Source of the DNA: Marivita hallyeonensis
Lineage (GTDB): Bacteria; Pseudomonadota; Alphaproteobacteria; Rhodobacterales; Rhodobacteraceae
Reading direction: 5' to 3'
Assembly: GCF_900129875.1 (NCBI RefSeq)
Contig: NZ_FQXC01000002.1
Coordinates: 1-64,000 of the forward strand
DNA: 64,000 nt
In this document: one piece after another, positions 51,915-62,205 of the stretch
Position numbering within the stretch: the first letter of the stretch is position 1
Layout: every line of letters starts with the position of its first letter
Made by a program: the position numbers and the translations under genes
The notes under the pieces: generated by a model
Seen by the model: the letters and a program-made list of their open reading frames with translations, nothing else
What the model was told of the DNA's origin: nothing
Database searches by the model: none

Positions 51915-53075
51915 ATGACGGCGCGATTTGCGTGCGATCCGAAGGGATCGCGGGGCAGGCTTTATCCGGAAGAGGAAAGCGAGTTCCGCTCCTGTTTCCA
52001 GCGCGACCGCGACCGGATCATCCACGCCTCGGCGTTTCGGCGGTTGAAACACAAGACGCAGGTCTTCATCGAACACGAGGGTGACTACTTCCGCACACGT
52101 CTGACCCATTCGATCGAGGTCGGGCAGGTGGCGCGGACCATCGCCAAGACGCTGGGCCTCGATCTGGAACTGACCGAGGCGGTTGCGCTGGCGCATGACT
52201 TGGGCCACACGCCGTTTGGCCACACGGGCGAAGACGCGCTCAATGCGCTGATGCAACCCTATGGCGGGTTCGATCACAATGCCCAGGCGATCCGCATTGT
52301 CAGCTCTCTGGAGCGGCACTACGCCGATTTCGACGGGTTGAACCTCACCTGGGAAACTCTTGAAGGCATTGCCAAACACAATGGCCCGGTGGGCGCCCCA
52401 GTGCCACTTGCCCTGGCCGATTACAACGCGCGCCACGATCTTGAACTGCACACCCACGCCAGCGCCGAGGCGCAGGTCGCGGCTTTGTCAGACGACATCG
52501 CGTACAACCATCACGACCTGCATGACGGTCTTCGTGCCGAGTTGTTTTCGACCGATGAACTGGCCGAACTCCCCATCGTAAGTGATTGTTTTACCGAGGT
52601 GGATCGCAAACATCCCGGCCTCAACTACTACCGCCGCAGGCACGAAGCGTTGCGCCGGTTCTTCGGATTGCTGGTCTCCGATGTCATCACCGTGACGCGC
52701 CGCAACCTAGCTGACCTCGATCCGCAATCACCGACCGATATCCGGCACGCCGGCCGGATGATGGTGCAATTCTCGCCCGACCTTTGGACGCATCTGAAGG
52801 TGATCCGCGAATTCCTGTTCCACCGGATGTACCGCGCTCCCGACGTGGTCACAATGCGCACGCAAGTGACGGATGTGATCAACACGCTCTTCCCGCTCTT
52901 CATGTCCGATCCGTCGCTTTTGCCCAAACAGTGGCGCAAGGACGTGGCCGAGGTGACGTCGGACACCGAACTCGCCCGGATCGTGGCCGATTACATCGCC
53001 GGTATGACCGACCGCTTTGCCCTGCAAGAGCACGCCCGTCTGACCGGGACCGATGTCATGGACGCGCATTCCTGA
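51915..53075 (+). CDS. dgt: Deoxyguanosinetriphosphate triphosphohydrolase
   Basis: HD-domain dNTPase of 386 residues that converts dGTP to deoxyguanosine and triphosphate and so tunes dNTP pools. The metal-binding HD motif is seen as [14 protein letters not shown] and [16 protein letters not shown], with the downstream [10 protein letters not shown] segment. The N-terminal [16 protein letters not shown]-type segment (here [16 protein letters not shown]) is typical. It begins the dgt-argS-SPOR-nagZ-scpAB run. Confidence 0.94.
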   Translation: MTARFACDPKGSRGRLYPEEESEFRSCFQRDRDRIIHASAFRRLKHKTQVFIEHEGDYFRTRLTHSIEVGQVARTIAKTLGLDLELTEAVALAHDLGHTPFGHTGEDALNALMQPYGGFDHNAQAIRIVSSLERHYADFDGLNLTWETLEGIAKHNGPVGAPVPLALADYNARHDLELHTHASAEAQVAALSDDIAYNHHDLHDGLRAELFSTDELAELPIVSDCFTEVDRKHPGLNYYRRRHEALRRFFGLLVSDVITVTRRNLADLDPQSPTDIRHAGRMMVQFSPDLWTHLKVIREFLFHRMYRAPDVVTMRTQVTDVINTLFPLFMSDPSLLPKQWRKDVAEVTSDTELARIVADYIAGMTDRFALQEHARLTGTDVMDAHS

Positions 53076-53145
53076 CCCACGGAAACCGCCATTTGACGCC
53101 GCGCGCCAAGGTGGTAGAGGACGTGCCGAGCAAAGGACGTGTGAC

Positions 53146-54891
53146 ATGAACCTCTTTTCCGACATTCGGACACTGGTGATCGACAACCTCAATGCCATGG
53201 TGGCCGAGGGTGCGCTCCCGGACGGGCTGGGCTTTGACAACGTGACGGTCGAACCGCCACGCGATCCGTTGCACGGTGACATGGCGACCAATGCGGCCAT
53301 GGTGTTGGCAAAACCGTCCGGCAAGAAACCGCGCGATATCGCAGAGGCGCTGGCTGATAAACTTGCGCAGGATCCGCGGGTGTCGACCGCCGAGGTCGCC
53401 GGTCCGGGGTTTTTGAACCTGCGGCTGGATACCTCGGTCTGGCAAACTCTGCCGAGCGCCATTCTGGGTGCTGGCGCGAGCTATGGCCAGTCCGACATGG
53501 GCGCGGGCAAACAGGTGAATGTCGAATATGTCAGCGCCAACCCGACCGGTCCGCTTCATGTCGGTCACACCCGTGGCGCGGTGTTCGGGGACGCGCTGGC
53601 GTCCTTGCTTGATTACGCGGGCTACGACGTCACGCGGGAATACTACATCAACGACGGTGGCGCGCAGGTCGATGTGCTCGCGCGGTCCGTCTACCTGCGC
53701 TACCTCGAAGCGCATGGTCAGGCGGTGGCCTTTGAGGACGGCACCTATCCCGGCGACTACCTGATCCCGGTCGGGGAGGCGCTGATGGCCGAGGTCGGCG
53801 ACGCCTATGTCGATCAACCCGAGTCCGTCTGGCTGGCCGAGGTCCGGTCCTTCGCCACCGACGCGATGATGCAGTTGATCCGCGAGGATCTCGCGCTGCT
53901 CGGTGTCGAAATGGACGTGTTCTTTAGCGAAAAGTCGCTCTACGGCACCGGTCTGATCGAGGCGGCCATCGATAGTCTGCGGGACAAGAACCTGATCTAC
54001 CGGGGGGTGTTGGAACCGCCCAAGGGCAAGAAACCCGAAGATTGGGAACCGCGCGAACAGACGCTGTTCAAGTCGACCGCGCATGGCGACGACGTCGACC
54101 GCCCGATCATGAAGTCGGATGGCAGCTGGACCTATTTCGCGCCCGACATCGCGTATCACTACGACAAGGTGCAGCGTGGTTACGACCTCTTGATCGACGT
54201 CTTCGGTGCTGACCATGGCGGCTATGTCAAACGGATGAAAGCAGCGGTCAGTGCGCTGTCGGATGGTAAGACGCCGCTCGACATCAAACTCACCCAACTT
54301 GTGAAGCTCTACAAGAACGGCGAGCCGTTCAAGATGTCCAAGCGGGCAGGGACCTTTGTCACCCTGCGGGACGTTGTCGATCAGGTTGGCCCCGACGTGA
54401 CCCGTTTTGTCATGCTCACGCGGAAGAACGATGCGCCGCTGGATTTCGACTTCGACAAGGTGCTGGAGCAGTCCAAGGACAATCCCGTCTTCTACGTGCA
54501 ATACGCCAACGCCCGGGTAAATTCGGTGTTGCGCAAGGCGCGGGAGGCCGGGATTGATGTTGATGACGCGACCCTCGCCTCCGTCGATCTGTCCGGTATG
54601 ACCCATGACACGGAACTCGCAGTCGCGCGGAAACTGGCCGAATGGCCACGTCTGATCCAGATCGCCGCCCGGACCAACGAACCGCACCGCGTGGCGTTCT
54701 ATCTCTATGAACTCGCGTCGGATTTGCACACGCTTTGGAACAGGGGCAACGACGTGCCCGAGCTTCGGTTTTTGCAGGAAGGCAACACCGCGGCCTCACA
54801 AGCGAAAATCGCCCTCGCTCGGGCGGTCTCGGTTGTTATTTCGTCCGGCCTTGGTATCTTGGGCGTGACGCCAGTCGAAGAGATGCGCTGA
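53146..54891 (+). CDS. argS: Arginyl-tRNA synthetase
   Basis: Class I synthetase of 581 residues charging tRNA-Arg. The HIGH motif appears as [10 protein letters not shown] and the KMSKS motif as FKMSKRAG. The N-terminal Arg-synthetase domain (about 1-100) and the C-terminal anticodon-binding domain (about 460-581) are intact. The ATG at 53146 has AAGGA upstream; the longer frame overlaps the end of dgt. Confidence 0.97.
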   Translation: MNLFSDIRTLVIDNLNAMVAEGALPDGLGFDNVTVEPPRDPLHGDMATNAAMVLAKPSGKKPRDIAEALADKLAQDPRVSTAEVAGPGFLNLRLDTSVWQTLPSAILGAGASYGQSDMGAGKQVNVEYVSANPTGPLHVGHTRGAVFGDALASLLDYAGYDVTREYYINDGGAQVDVLARSVYLRYLEAHGQAVAFEDGTYPGDYLIPVGEALMAEVGDAYVDQPESVWLAEVRSFATDAMMQLIREDLALLGVEMDVFFSEKSLYGTGLIEAAIDSLRDKNLIYRGVLEPPKGKKPEDWEPREQTLFKSTAHGDDVDRPIMKSDGSWTYFAPDIAYHYDKVQRGYDLLIDVFGADHGGYVKRMKAAVSALSDGKTPLDIKLTQLVKLYKNGEPFKMSKRAGTFVTLRDVVDQVGPDVTRFVMLTRKNDAPLDFDFDKVLEQSKDNPVFYVQYANARVNSVLRKAREAGIDVDDATLASVDLSGMTHDTELAVARKLAEWPRLIQIAARTNEPHRVAFYLYELASDLHTLWNRGNDVPELRFLQEGNTAASQAKIALARAVSVVISSGLGILGVTPVEEMR

Positions 54892-54964
54892 CAAAAGCGC
54901 CGTGACTGGCTGAGGCAAAGGCAAGAGATCACCGGTGGCACAGTCACCGGGCAAAGAGGCGGAC

Positions 54965-55951
54965 ATGGCAGACATGCAGATGACGGGCCCCGCACGCGGG
55001 GAGAAGACGTCGGGCAACGTGGCCTCGGCAGCCAACTGGCTGGGCGCGGCCATGTCGCTGGCGTTGGTTGTGGGGATTGCAGTGTGGGGCTACAGGCTCA
55101 TCATGCGAGACGTATCCGGCGTCCCGGTGGTGCAGGCGATCGACGGCCCGATGCGGGTGGCCCCGGAAAACCCGGGTGGACAGATTGCCCGTCACGAAGG
55201 ACTGGCCGTCAACGACGTGGCCGGATCTGGCACCTCGGCCAAACCGCCCGAGCAATTGGTCCTCGCGCCGCGTCCTCTGGATATCACGGATGAAGACATC
55301 CCGGTCTCTCAGATCGGCCCCGACACGTCGCTGACCGAGGCAGAGCAGGTAGCTCTCGCATCCTTGCGCCAGGACGCGGAAGAAGACACATCGTCTTTGG
55401 CCCTCACCGATATCATGAGCGCGGATGATCCGATCCGCGCGTTGGCGGACCAGATCGCCGCAAACGCCACGCCGTTTGCCGACCTGGACCCCGCGCCGGA
55501 CACGGGTGTCTTTGACGACACCGCCACGGAACAGGTGGCCGCCGTCGACCAGGGCCCAGAGATCATCCCCGCCTCGATCCCGGGTGTCGCGCGATCCCTG
55601 CGACCGGCCCAACGCCCGGCCGGGCTGCAGCAGGCGTCCTTGGCCATCCCCGCCGCCGCGCCGACCGGCGTTTCGGAACTCTCTCCGTCCGAGATCCCCA
55701 CCGGCACACGGCTCGTGCAGTTCGGTGCGTATGACAGCCCCGAGATTGCTCGCGATCAGTGGACAAAGCTCGAAGCGCGGTTCGGCGAATACCTTGAAGG
55801 CAAGTCGCGCGTGATCGAGGAAGCCACGTCAGGTGGGCGCGTCTTCTACCGCCTTCGGGCGCACGGATTTGCCGATCTGAGCGACTCGCGTCGCTTTTGT
55901 GCCGCCATTGTTGCAGAAGGCACCGATTGCATCCCGGTGGTCAGTCGGTGA
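54965..55951 (+). CDS. SPOR-domain inner-membrane protein
   Basis: 328-residue bitopic protein. A cytoplasmic N-terminus is followed by one membrane helix (NWLGAAMSLALVVGIAVWGY, about 24-43), a long acidic Pro/Ala-rich periplasmic linker (about 50-245), and a C-terminal SPOR domain (about 250-328, RLVQFGAYDSPEIARDQW...). SPOR domains bind denuded peptidoglycan at the septum. The next gene, nagZ, also acts on peptidoglycan. The start is ATG 54965 with GAGGCGG; a GTG at 54935 is an alternative. The stop overlaps the nagZ GTG. Confidence 0.88.
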   Translation: MADMQMTGPARGEKTSGNVASAANWLGAAMSLALVVGIAVWGYRLIMRDVSGVPVVQAIDGPMRVAPENPGGQIARHEGLAVNDVAGSGTSAKPPEQLVLAPRPLDITDEDIPVSQIGPDTSLTEAEQVALASLRQDAEEDTSSLALTDIMSADDPIRALADQIAANATPFADLDPAPDTGVFDDTATEQVAAVDQGPEIIPASIPGVARSLRPAQRPAGLQQASLAIPAAAPTGVSELSPSEIPTGTRLVQFGAYDSPEIARDQWTKLEARFGEYLEGKSRVIEEATSGGRVFYRLRAHGFADLSDSRRFCAAIVAEGTDCIPVVSR

Positions 55952-56955
55952 CACCGTTTGGCGCAGCCATTTTCGGCTGCGACGGCGCGCGCCTGTCTCC
56001 GGACGAGCGCGCGTTTTTTGCAGAGGCCAACCCCTTTGGCTTCATCCTCTTCGACCGAAATCTTGAAACCGCCGATCAGATCCGCGCGCTGACCGCCGAC
56101 CTGCGCGACACGGTGGGCTGGAACGCGCCCATCTTCATCGATCAGGAGGGCGGCCGCGTACAGCGCCTGCGCCCCCCATTGGCGACGGTATGGCTGCCCC
56201 CACTTGACCACGTGACACGCCTTGGCAAAAACGCGGAAGAGGGCATGCACCTGCGTTACCGGATCATCGCGCACGAACTGATGGACTTGGGTATCGACGC
56301 CAACTGTGCCCCGATGCTTGACATCGCGCGTCCCGAAACCCATCCGTTCCTGCGCAATCGCTGCTACGGATCGGATCTGGATCAGGTGGTTCGGATTGGC
56401 CGAGCCGTGGTCGAAGGGCACCTCTCTGGCGGGGTGTTCCCGGTGATTAAGCACATCCCGGGGCACGGCCTGGCGCGGATGGACAGCCATCTTGACTTGC
56501 CCCGGATCGACGCACCGGAAGAGACGCTGAACACGATCGATTTCGCGGCGTTCAAACCCTTTGCAGACTGCGCCATGGGCATGACCGCGCACCTTGTTTT
56601 CAGTGCCTTGGGCGAAACACAACCGGCCACCACATCACCCAGCATGATCCGGCGAATCCGCGACGATATCGGGTTCAACGGTCTTCTCATGACCGACGAC
56701 ATTTCGATGAACGCGCTCAGTGGCACTGTCCCGGAGAGGGGCGCCGCGTCGATGCGCGCCGGTTGCGATGTCATTCTGCACTGCAACGGCGATCTGGCCG
56801 AACGGATCGCCCTGATCGACCGGATCGGGACCATGCCCGCTGCAAGTCAGGCCCGGGCCGAGGCGGCCATCGTGCGACGTCCGACGCCAGAGGATGTTGA
56901 CATTGCCGCCCTCAAGGCCAATCTGGCAGAACTTGAGCAGGGACGCAGTGCATGA
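55948..56955 (+). CDS. nagZ: Beta-N-acetylhexosaminidase
   Basis: GH3 enzyme that removes GlcNAc from cytosolic muropeptides in peptidoglycan recycling, 335 residues. The NagZ-specific KHIPGHGLARMDSHLDLP loop holds the catalytic His, and the nucleophile Asp lies in LLMTDDISMNAL. The IDQEGGRVQRL block is typical. The start is a GTG at 55948 overlapping the SPOR-gene stop (GTGA), and its stop overlaps the scpA ATG. Confidence 0.95.
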   Translation: MTPFGAAIFGCDGARLSPDERAFFAEANPFGFILFDRNLETADQIRALTADLRDTVGWNAPIFIDQEGGRVQRLRPPLATVWLPPLDHVTRLGKNAEEGMHLRYRIIAHELMDLGIDANCAPMLDIARPETHPFLRNRCYGSDLDQVVRIGRAVVEGHLSGGVFPVIKHIPGHGLARMDSHLDLPRIDAPEETLNTIDFAAFKPFADCAMGMTAHLVFSALGETQPATTSPSMIRRIRDDIGFNGLLMTDDISMNALSGTVPERGAASMRAGCDVILHCNGDLAERIALIDRIGTMPAASQARAEAAIVRRPTPEDVDIAALKANLAELEQGRSA

Positions 56956-57746
56956 ACGACGTGACTCCAGAGACGTTTGACGTGTCAGTCGCTGATCGGC
57001 TTGCCGCCGAGGCACTGATTGTCGATGTCGATGGGTTCGAAGGCCCGCTCGATCTGCTCCTCAGTCTAAGCCGCACCCAAAAGGTCGATCTGCGCAAGGT
57101 CTCGGTCCTGCAACTCGCACAGCAATACCTCGCCTTTATCGAACAGGCCAAAGCCTTGCGGATCGAACTGGCGGCCGATTACCTTGTGATGGCGGCGTGG
57201 CTCGCCTTTCTCAAATCCCGCCTTTTGCTGCCACCGGACCCGACCGAAGAAGGTCCGTCAGGCGAAGATCTTGCCGCGCATCTCGCGTTTCAGCTGGAAC
57301 GGCTTCAGGCGATGCGCGACGTGGCGGCAAAGCTCATGGCGCGCGACCAGTTGGGGCGCGATTTCTTTGCCCGCGGCGTGACACAACAGGTCGAGCGCGT
57401 GCGCAAGGTCGAATATACGGCCACCTTGCTTGACCTCATGCAGGGCTACGCCCGTATCCGCACCAAGGATGAATTCCGCCCCTTCGTTATGGACAGGGAC
57501 GCGGTGTTCACGATGGAACAAGCGCTTGAGCGGATGCGTGGTTTGATTGGCTTTGCGGGAACGTGGACGGACATCTCCACCTATATGCCGGATGGGTGGA
57601 ATATCGATCCGGGGCGCTGGCGTTCAGCCACCGCGTCGACCTTTGCGGCCTCGCTGGAACTGGCGAAGGAGGGCAAGGTTGAATTGCGTCAGTCCGACAC
57701 CTTCGCCCCCATCGAACTGCGCCGGAAGGAGCCGCGCGGTGACTGA
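56952..57746 (+). CDS. scpA: Segregation and condensation protein A
   Basis: Kleisin subunit that bridges the Smc heads in the condensin complex, 264 residues. The N-terminal EGPLDLLLSLSRTQKVDLRKVSV and the YLAFIEQ...YLVMAAWLAFLKSRLLLP block are the family signature. The C-terminal winged helix ends near KVELRQSDTFAPIELR. It overlaps both nagZ (4 bases) and scpB (8 bases), so the operon is tightly coupled. Confidence 0.95.
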   Translation: MNDVTPETFDVSVADRLAAEALIVDVDGFEGPLDLLLSLSRTQKVDLRKVSVLQLAQQYLAFIEQAKALRIELAADYLVMAAWLAFLKSRLLLPPDPTEEGPSGEDLAAHLAFQLERLQAMRDVAAKLMARDQLGRDFFARGVTQQVERVRKVEYTATLLDLMQGYARIRTKDEFRPFVMDRDAVFTMEQALERMRGLIGFAGTWTDISTYMPDGWNIDPGRWRSATASTFAASLELAKEGKVELRQSDTFAPIELRRKEPRGD

Positions 57747-58404
57747 CACAACCGAAAGCGAGATCGAAGAGAGCCTTTTCGAAGCACCGCCGATGGGCGA
57801 ACAGGAGCGTATGGTCGAAGCGATCCTCTTCGCCACAGCAGAACCTGTAACCGTGAAGGAACTGAACGACCGCATGCCGCATGGCGCGGACGCCGCCGAA
57901 GCGCTGGTGCATCTGCGCAAGCGCTACGAAGGCCGGGGGGTCAATGTAGTCAAGGTCGGCGATGCTTGGGCCATCCGCACCGCGCCGGACCTTGGATTTC
58001 TGATGCAAAAGGAAACGGTTGAGACACGTAAACTCAGCCGCGCCGCGATCGAAACACTCGCGATCATCGCCTACCACCAACCGGTGACCCGTGCCGAGAT
58101 CGAAGAGATCCGCGGCGTCTCGGTCAGCCGGGGCACTGTCGATCAACTGCTTGAGATGGAGTGGATCCGCTTCGGGCGTCGCCGCATGACGCCGGGTCGG
58201 CCTGTGACCTTTGTCGTCACACAGGATTTCCTCGACCATTTTGGTCTCGAATCCGCGCGCGATCTTCCTGGACTCAAAGAACTTCGCGCAGCAGGTCTTC
58301 TAGAGAACCGTCCGCCGCCCGGAACTGTCCCGCAGCTTGGGGAAGGCGATGTGGACGCGGAGGAAGAGACCGAAGAGGGTCAGTCCGAACTGTTTGAAGA
58401 TTAA
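57739..58404 (+). CDS. scpB: Segregation and condensation protein B
   Basis: Partner of ScpA in the Smc complex, 221 residues. Two winged-helix domains are visible, with MVEAILFATAEPVTVKEL at the start of the first and SRAAIETLAIIAYHQPVTRAEIEEIRGV in the linker region. A C-terminal acidic tail (DVDAEEETEEG) follows. The start is GTG 57739 within the last codons of scpA, with AAGGAG well placed; a much longer frame is a shadow of scpA. Confidence 0.94.
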   Translation: MTDTTESEIEESLFEAPPMGEQERMVEAILFATAEPVTVKELNDRMPHGADAAEALVHLRKRYEGRGVNVVKVGDAWAIRTAPDLGFLMQKETVETRKLSRAAIETLAIIAYHQPVTRAEIEEIRGVSVSRGTVDQLLEMEWIRFGRRRMTPGRPVTFVVTQDFLDHFGLESARDLPGLKELRAAGLLENRPPPGTVPQLGEGDVDAEEETEEGQSELFED

Positions 58405-58501
58405 TTAATTCTGCACATTTTTTCAGAAACACTGCCTGAAAATCGTCGCAATTGTCGCCTATCTGCAGGATCGAGGCAGCCAAAAGCAGTAGGAGGGCGA
58501 C

Positions 58502-58657
58502 ATGAACCTCAATCAGATCATCAACATGGTAATGCGCACTGTGATGCGTCGCGTCATCAATTCCGGCATCAATGCAGGGATGAACGCGGGCCAAAGTGCA
58601 CTGGCCAAGCGGAAAAAACCGCAGCCGTCACAGCATTCCGACGACGCGCAGCACTAA
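58502..58657 (+). CDS. Small basic protein, 51 residues, unknown function
   Basis: Read directly from the sequence. AGGAGG precedes the ATG at 58502; the frame ends TAA at 58655-58657. The N-terminal MNLNQIINMVMRTVMRRVIN is an amphipathic helix, then SGINAGMNAGQSAL and a basic RKKPQ tail with His residues. I recall similar small proteins in other Rhodobacterales, but not a function. It follows scpB by 97 bases and overlaps the 3' end of the convergent dcd gene by 4 bases. Confidence 0.78.
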   Translation: MNLNQIINMVMRTVMRRVINSGINAGMNAGQSALAKRKKPQPSQHSDDAQH

Positions 58658-59730
58658 GCCGCGAAATGCTTGGACAGCTTTAGACCCTGTCCCTGATAAT
58701 TCGATTTGATCCCCGCGCCATAAAGCTGGCTCGGGGATTGATCCATTTTTTCATACACCAGACGCCCCACGATCTGCCCGTGTTCCAGCACGAACGGCGC
58801 TTCGTGGCAGCGCACTTCCAGTACGCCCCGAGACCCCGTGCCACCTGCTGCGTCATGGCCGAAGCCCGGATCGAAGAACCCCGCGTAGTGAACGCGAAAT
58901 TCACCCACCATCGCCAAAAACGGTGCCATCTCGGCGGCGTAATCCGGCGGGATGTGTACCGCCTCACGGCTCACCAGAATGTAGAACGCATCCGGATCAA
59001 GGATCAGGCGGCCATTTGTGGTGTGCAGCTCTTCCCAGAACTCGGACGGGCGATAATGCCCCAGCTTGTCGAGGTCGATCACCCCGGTATGCGGTTTCGC
59101 CCGATACCCGACCAGATCCCCCTCGGCAGGTTTCAGGTCGACTGAAAATCCCAGCCCGTCGCCAATGACCGCCGGGCCGCCATTCACAAGCGTTTGCTCT
59201 TCATGCAGCGTTGCAAGCGCGTCATCCGACAGCACGGACTGCCCATTGCGGAACCGGATCTGGTTCAGCCGCATTCCGGGCCGAACCAACACAGAGAATG
59301 ATCTCGGACAGATCTCGGCATAAAGCGGCCCGGTGTAACCAGCGGTGATCCGATCGAACTCCGTGCCCTCGTCGGTGATCGTCCGCGTCAGCAGATCCAG
59401 CCGCCCGGTGGAGCTTTTGGCATTGGCCACCGCACTGATATCTTTGGGCAGCGCCAGCCGCTCCATCAACGGCACAAGGTATACGCAACCTTTCTCAAGC
59501 ACCGCCCCGCTTTCGAGCGAAATCCGGTGCATCTCGAAATCGGCGAGCCGATCCTCGACGCGCTGGCCTTTGCCCGCAAGGAACGACGCCCGCACGCGAT
59601 AGGCGACCGTACCAAGACGCAGGTCGAGGCTTGCGGGTTGAACCTGACCATCGACGAACGGCACATCAGCGGCAATCACGCCCTGATCCATCAGTGCCTC
59701 GATCTGCTGGTTGGCCAACACACCCGTCAT
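58654..59730 (-). CDS. dcd: 2'-deoxycytidine 5'-triphosphate deaminase, long two-domain form
   Basis: 358-residue deaminase/dUTPase-fold protein, about twice the length of E. coli Dcd. The QPASLDLRLG, ANAKSSTGRLDLLTRTITDEG and GPLYAEICPRSFSVLVRPGMRLNQIRF segments make the active-site trimer interface; a second trimerisation-like half follows. It converts dCTP to dUTP. The ATG at 59730 with GGGGGAG was preferred over an in-frame start at 59811. It is downstream of the tRNA-Pro gene on the same strand. Confidence 0.9.
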   Translation of the reverse strand: MTGVLANQQIEALMDQGVIAADVPFVDGQVQPASLDLRLGTVAYRVRASFLAGKGQRVEDRLADFEMHRISLESGAVLEKGCVYLVPLMERLALPKDISAVANAKSSTGRLDLLTRTITDEGTEFDRITAGYTGPLYAEICPRSFSVLVRPGMRLNQIRFRNGQSVLSDDALATLHEEQTLVNGGPAVIGDGLGFSVDLKPAEGDLVGYRAKPHTGVIDLDKLGHYRPSEFWEELHTTNGRLILDPDAFYILVSREAVHIPPDYAAEMAPFLAMVGEFRVHYAGFFDPGFGHDAAGGTGSRGVLEVRCHEAPFVLEHGQIVGRLVYEKMDQSPSQLYGAGIKSNYQGQGLKLSKHFAA

Positions 59731-59832
59731 GCCAAACTCCCCCGGTTCGCGTTTCGCCTTGCATAGCAACTGGGTGAGCCCCGCGCGAGAGTGATTTTCG
59801 TGCGAAGACATGTGATAGCGGATGGTGTGATT

Positions 59833-59909
59833 GGTCGGGCTAGCAGGACTTGAACCTGCGACCTTCCGTCCCCCAGACGGACGCGCTACCAGGCTGCGCC
59901 ATAGCCCGA
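59833..59909 (-). tRNA. tRNA-Pro (anticodon GGG)
   Basis: On the minus strand a complete cloverleaf reads from 59909 to 59833, including an encoded CCA. The acceptor CGGGCTA pairs with TAGCCCG, the anticodon arm TCCGT/ACGGA holds loop CTGGGGG (anticodon GGG), and the T arm is GCAGG-TTCAAGT-CCTGC. It lies upstream of dcd on the same strand. Confidence 0.95.
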
Positions 59910-59977
59910 CTGCGGACTGTCATAACGGTTTTGGATCAGGCCGCAAGAGCGAATTCCACCGTCACTTCATGCATCAA

Positions 59978-60832
59978 TCACCCAACGCGGGCGCGGAGCT
60001 TCTCGACGATGGGCGCGATCTCTTTGGCCGACTCGGGCGACAGCGTTCGGATCCGCGAAAGGTGACTTAGGACGCTGGGCGCAGGTTCTTTCGGCTCCGG
60101 TGCCACGACGGCGGGCTCCGGTGTGGGGTCGGCGACAGCGGCTTCGGTCTCTGCCTCTTCCGCCTGAACCTCGATGCGCTCTTCCATCGATTTCTGAAGA
60201 AAGCCGGGCAGGGCGGCCGTCTCTGGTTCCGGTTCAAGGTCTTCTGACTTGTCGGGCTCGGCGTCGGCCTCGAGCGTGTCTTCAACAGCCGTTTCGGGCT
60301 CAGGCAGGGCCTCTTCTTCCGGCGACACGGGTTCTGTGTCCGAGGCGTCAGATTCGGCAATCTGCGCATCCGCTGGTGCGTTTTCGTCTTCGGTCGATAC
60401 CTCCAACATCGCGTCCTCGGCATGCGCAACGATCTCCTCCGTCGCGTCATCAACGGTGTCAGACTCGGCCGGTTTCGCGAAGGGCACGACAGTGTCCACC
60501 GGTTCGGACGCGGGTACCTCTTGAAGCACCACGTCCTCGATGATGTCCTCGTCACCGACACTTAAAGTGCAGAGTGAAGAAACGTGCTTTATGCCTTGTT
60601 CACGCAATATTTTCTGCGCGCCCTTGATGGTCATACCATCTTCGTGAAGCAGCTTCTTGATCCCCCCGAGCAGCAGCATGTCTGACGGACGATAATACCG
60701 TCGCCCCCCGGCGCGTTTGACCGGTTTGACTTGCGTGAACTTGCTCTCCCAAAACCGCAGAACATGGGCTGGTGTGTCCAGCCACTCTGCCACCTCACTT
60801 ATGGTGCGGAAGGCATCTGCGGATTTGCTCAT
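59978..60832 (-). CDS. MerR-family regulator with long acidic tail
   Basis: 284-residue protein. Residues 8-75 form a MerR-type winged helix-turn-helix ([22 protein letters not shown] and [12 protein letters not shown]). No effector-binding Cys or ligand pocket is seen; instead residues 95-250 are dominated by Glu, Asp, Ala and Pro, a disordered acidic region, ending in a short helix ([16 protein letters not shown]). Conserved next to ihfA in alphaproteobacteria. The start at 60832 lies 5 bases after the ihfA stop, so both are on one transcript. Confidence 0.9.
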   Translation of the reverse strand: MSKSADAFRTISEVAEWLDTPAHVLRFWESKFTQVKPVKRAGGRRYYRPSDMLLLGGIKKLLHEDGMTIKGAQKILREQGIKHVSSLCTLSVGDEDIIEDVVLQEVPASEPVDTVVPFAKPAESDTVDDATEEIVAHAEDAMLEVSTEDENAPADAQIAESDASDTEPVSPEEEALPEPETAVEDTLEADAEPDKSEDLEPEPETAALPGFLQKSMEERIEVQAEEAETEAAVADPTPEPAVVAPEPKEPAPSVLSHLSRIRTLSPESAKEIAPIVEKLRARVG

Positions 60833-60837
60833 TGTGG

Positions 60838-61140
60838 TCAGCCCTTATTGCCGGCGGCCACGCGGTCTTTCATCAGATGAGAGGGCCGGAAAGTCAGAAC
60901 GCGGCGCGGATTGATCGGGACTTCTTCACCGGTTTTCGGATTGCGTCCAACGCGTGCCGCCTTGTCGCGGATCGAGAACGTGCCAAAGGACGAAATCTTG
61001 ACCTGTTCGCCCGCGACCAGCGCGTCCGACATGTGATTCAGCACGCTTTCAACAAGGTCGGCGCTTTCATTTCGGGACAATCCAACCTCGCGAAAAACCG
61101 CTTCGCTCAGGTCCATCCGTGTCAAAGTCTTTTGGCCCAT
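60838..61140 (-). CDS. ihfA: Integration host factor subunit alpha
   Basis: 100-residue histone-like DNA-bending protein. [23 protein letters not shown], the [29 protein letters not shown] beta-arm block and the Pro at the arm tip (NPKTG) identify the HU/IHF fold; the alpha assignment rests on position between fabH and a merR gene. The ATG at 61140 has GGGAGGG upstream; the longer frame is not used. Confidence 0.93.
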   Translation of the reverse strand: MGQKTLTRMDLSEAVFREVGLSRNESADLVESVLNHMSDALVAGEQVKISSFGTFSIRDKAARVGRNPKTGEEVPINPRRVLTFRPSHLMKDRVAAGNKG

Positions 61141-61233
61141 CAATACATCCCTCCCGGTTCCGGACAGCATGCGACCTGCGAATTTCCGAGTCAATATCAA
61201 TGGCTTGTGTGCGAGAATTTAGAAGGTTTTTGC

Positions 61234-62205
61234 CTACCAGCGCAGCACCACGGCGCCCCAGGCCAGACCGCCACCAATCGCTTCGGTGACAACGACATCT
61301 CCGCGCTTGATCTGGCCGCGCTCGACGCCAACCGACAGCGCCAACGGAATCGAGGCCGCCGATGTGTTCCCGTGGTCCTGAACCGTGACGACAACGTTAT
61401 CCATCGACAGGCCAAGCTTCTTCGCGGTGCCCTGGATGATGCGAATATTGGCCTGATGTGGCACGATCCAGTCCACATCCGCGCTGTCGATGCCCGCCTG
61501 TTCCATCGCTGTGGTCGCTGTCTGTGCCAGCTTCTCGACCGCATGGCGGAACACTTCCTTGCCCTGCATCCGCAGGAAGCCGGTTGACTGAGTGCTCACC
61601 CCGCCGTCAACGAAGAGGATGTCCTTGTGTTGCCCGTCGGAATTCAGATCGACAGAAAGAATACCGCGATCCGCTGCCGTCCCCTCACCCTCTTGTGCTT
61701 CGAGGATCACCGCACCGGCCCCGTCGCCGAACAGGACACAGGTGCCGCGGTCGGTCCAGTCCATGATCTTCGAAAAGGTCTCGGCCCCGATCACCATGAT
61801 CCGTTTGGCCTGACCCGACAGGATCAGCGCGTTGGCCGTGCTGAGCGCATAGATGAACCCGGCGCAGACGGCCTGAACGTCAAATGCAAAGCCCCGTGTC
61901 ATGCCAAGGGCGTGTTGCACCATCGTGGCCGCTGAAGGGAAGGTCAGATCTGCCGTGGACGTCGCCAGGACAATCGCGTCAAGGTCGTTCGCCTCAAGCC
62001 CCGCATTCGCAAGCGCCTTCTCGGCAGCCCGCGTCGCAAGGTCAGATGTCGTCTCGCCCTCTGCCGCGAAGTGACGCCGTTCGATGCCGGAGCGTGACTT
62101 GATCCACTCGTCCGAGGTCTCAAGCGTGGCCTCGAACTCCGAATTTGGCACGACCCGTTCCGGTAGGTAATGCCCAAGCCCGACAACAACCGCACGTCTG
62201 GTCAT
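61234..62205 (-). CDS. fabH: 3-oxoacyl-ACP synthase III
   Basis: Condenses acetyl-CoA with malonyl-ACP to start fatty acid synthesis. The 323-residue protein has the complete Cys-His-Asn triad: Cys114 in DVQAVCAGF, His250 in VPHQANIRI and Asn280 in DHGNTSAAS. The C-terminal GGGLAWGAVVLRW is typical. The ATG overlaps the plsX stop (ATGA), coupling it to phospholipid precursor synthesis. Confidence 0.96.
   Translation of the reverse strand: MTRRAVVVGLGHYLPERVVPNSEFEATLETSDEWIKSRSGIERRHFAAEGETTSDLATRAAEKALANAGLEANDLDAIVLATSTADLTFPSAATMVQHALGMTRGFAFDVQAVCAGFIYALSTANALILSGQAKRIMVIGAETFSKIMDWTDRGTCVLFGDGAGAVILEAQEGEGTAADRGILSVDLNSDGQHKDILFVDGGVSTQSTGFLRMQGKEVFRHAVEKLAQTATTAMEQAGIDSADVDWIVPHQANIRIIQGTAKKLGLSMDNVVVTVQDHGNTSAASIPLALSVGVERGQIKRGDVVVTEAIGGGLAWGAVVLRW

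Noticed and set aside
53056-54729. 557-residue minus-strand frame across argS
   Set aside because: Shadow of argS without start signals.
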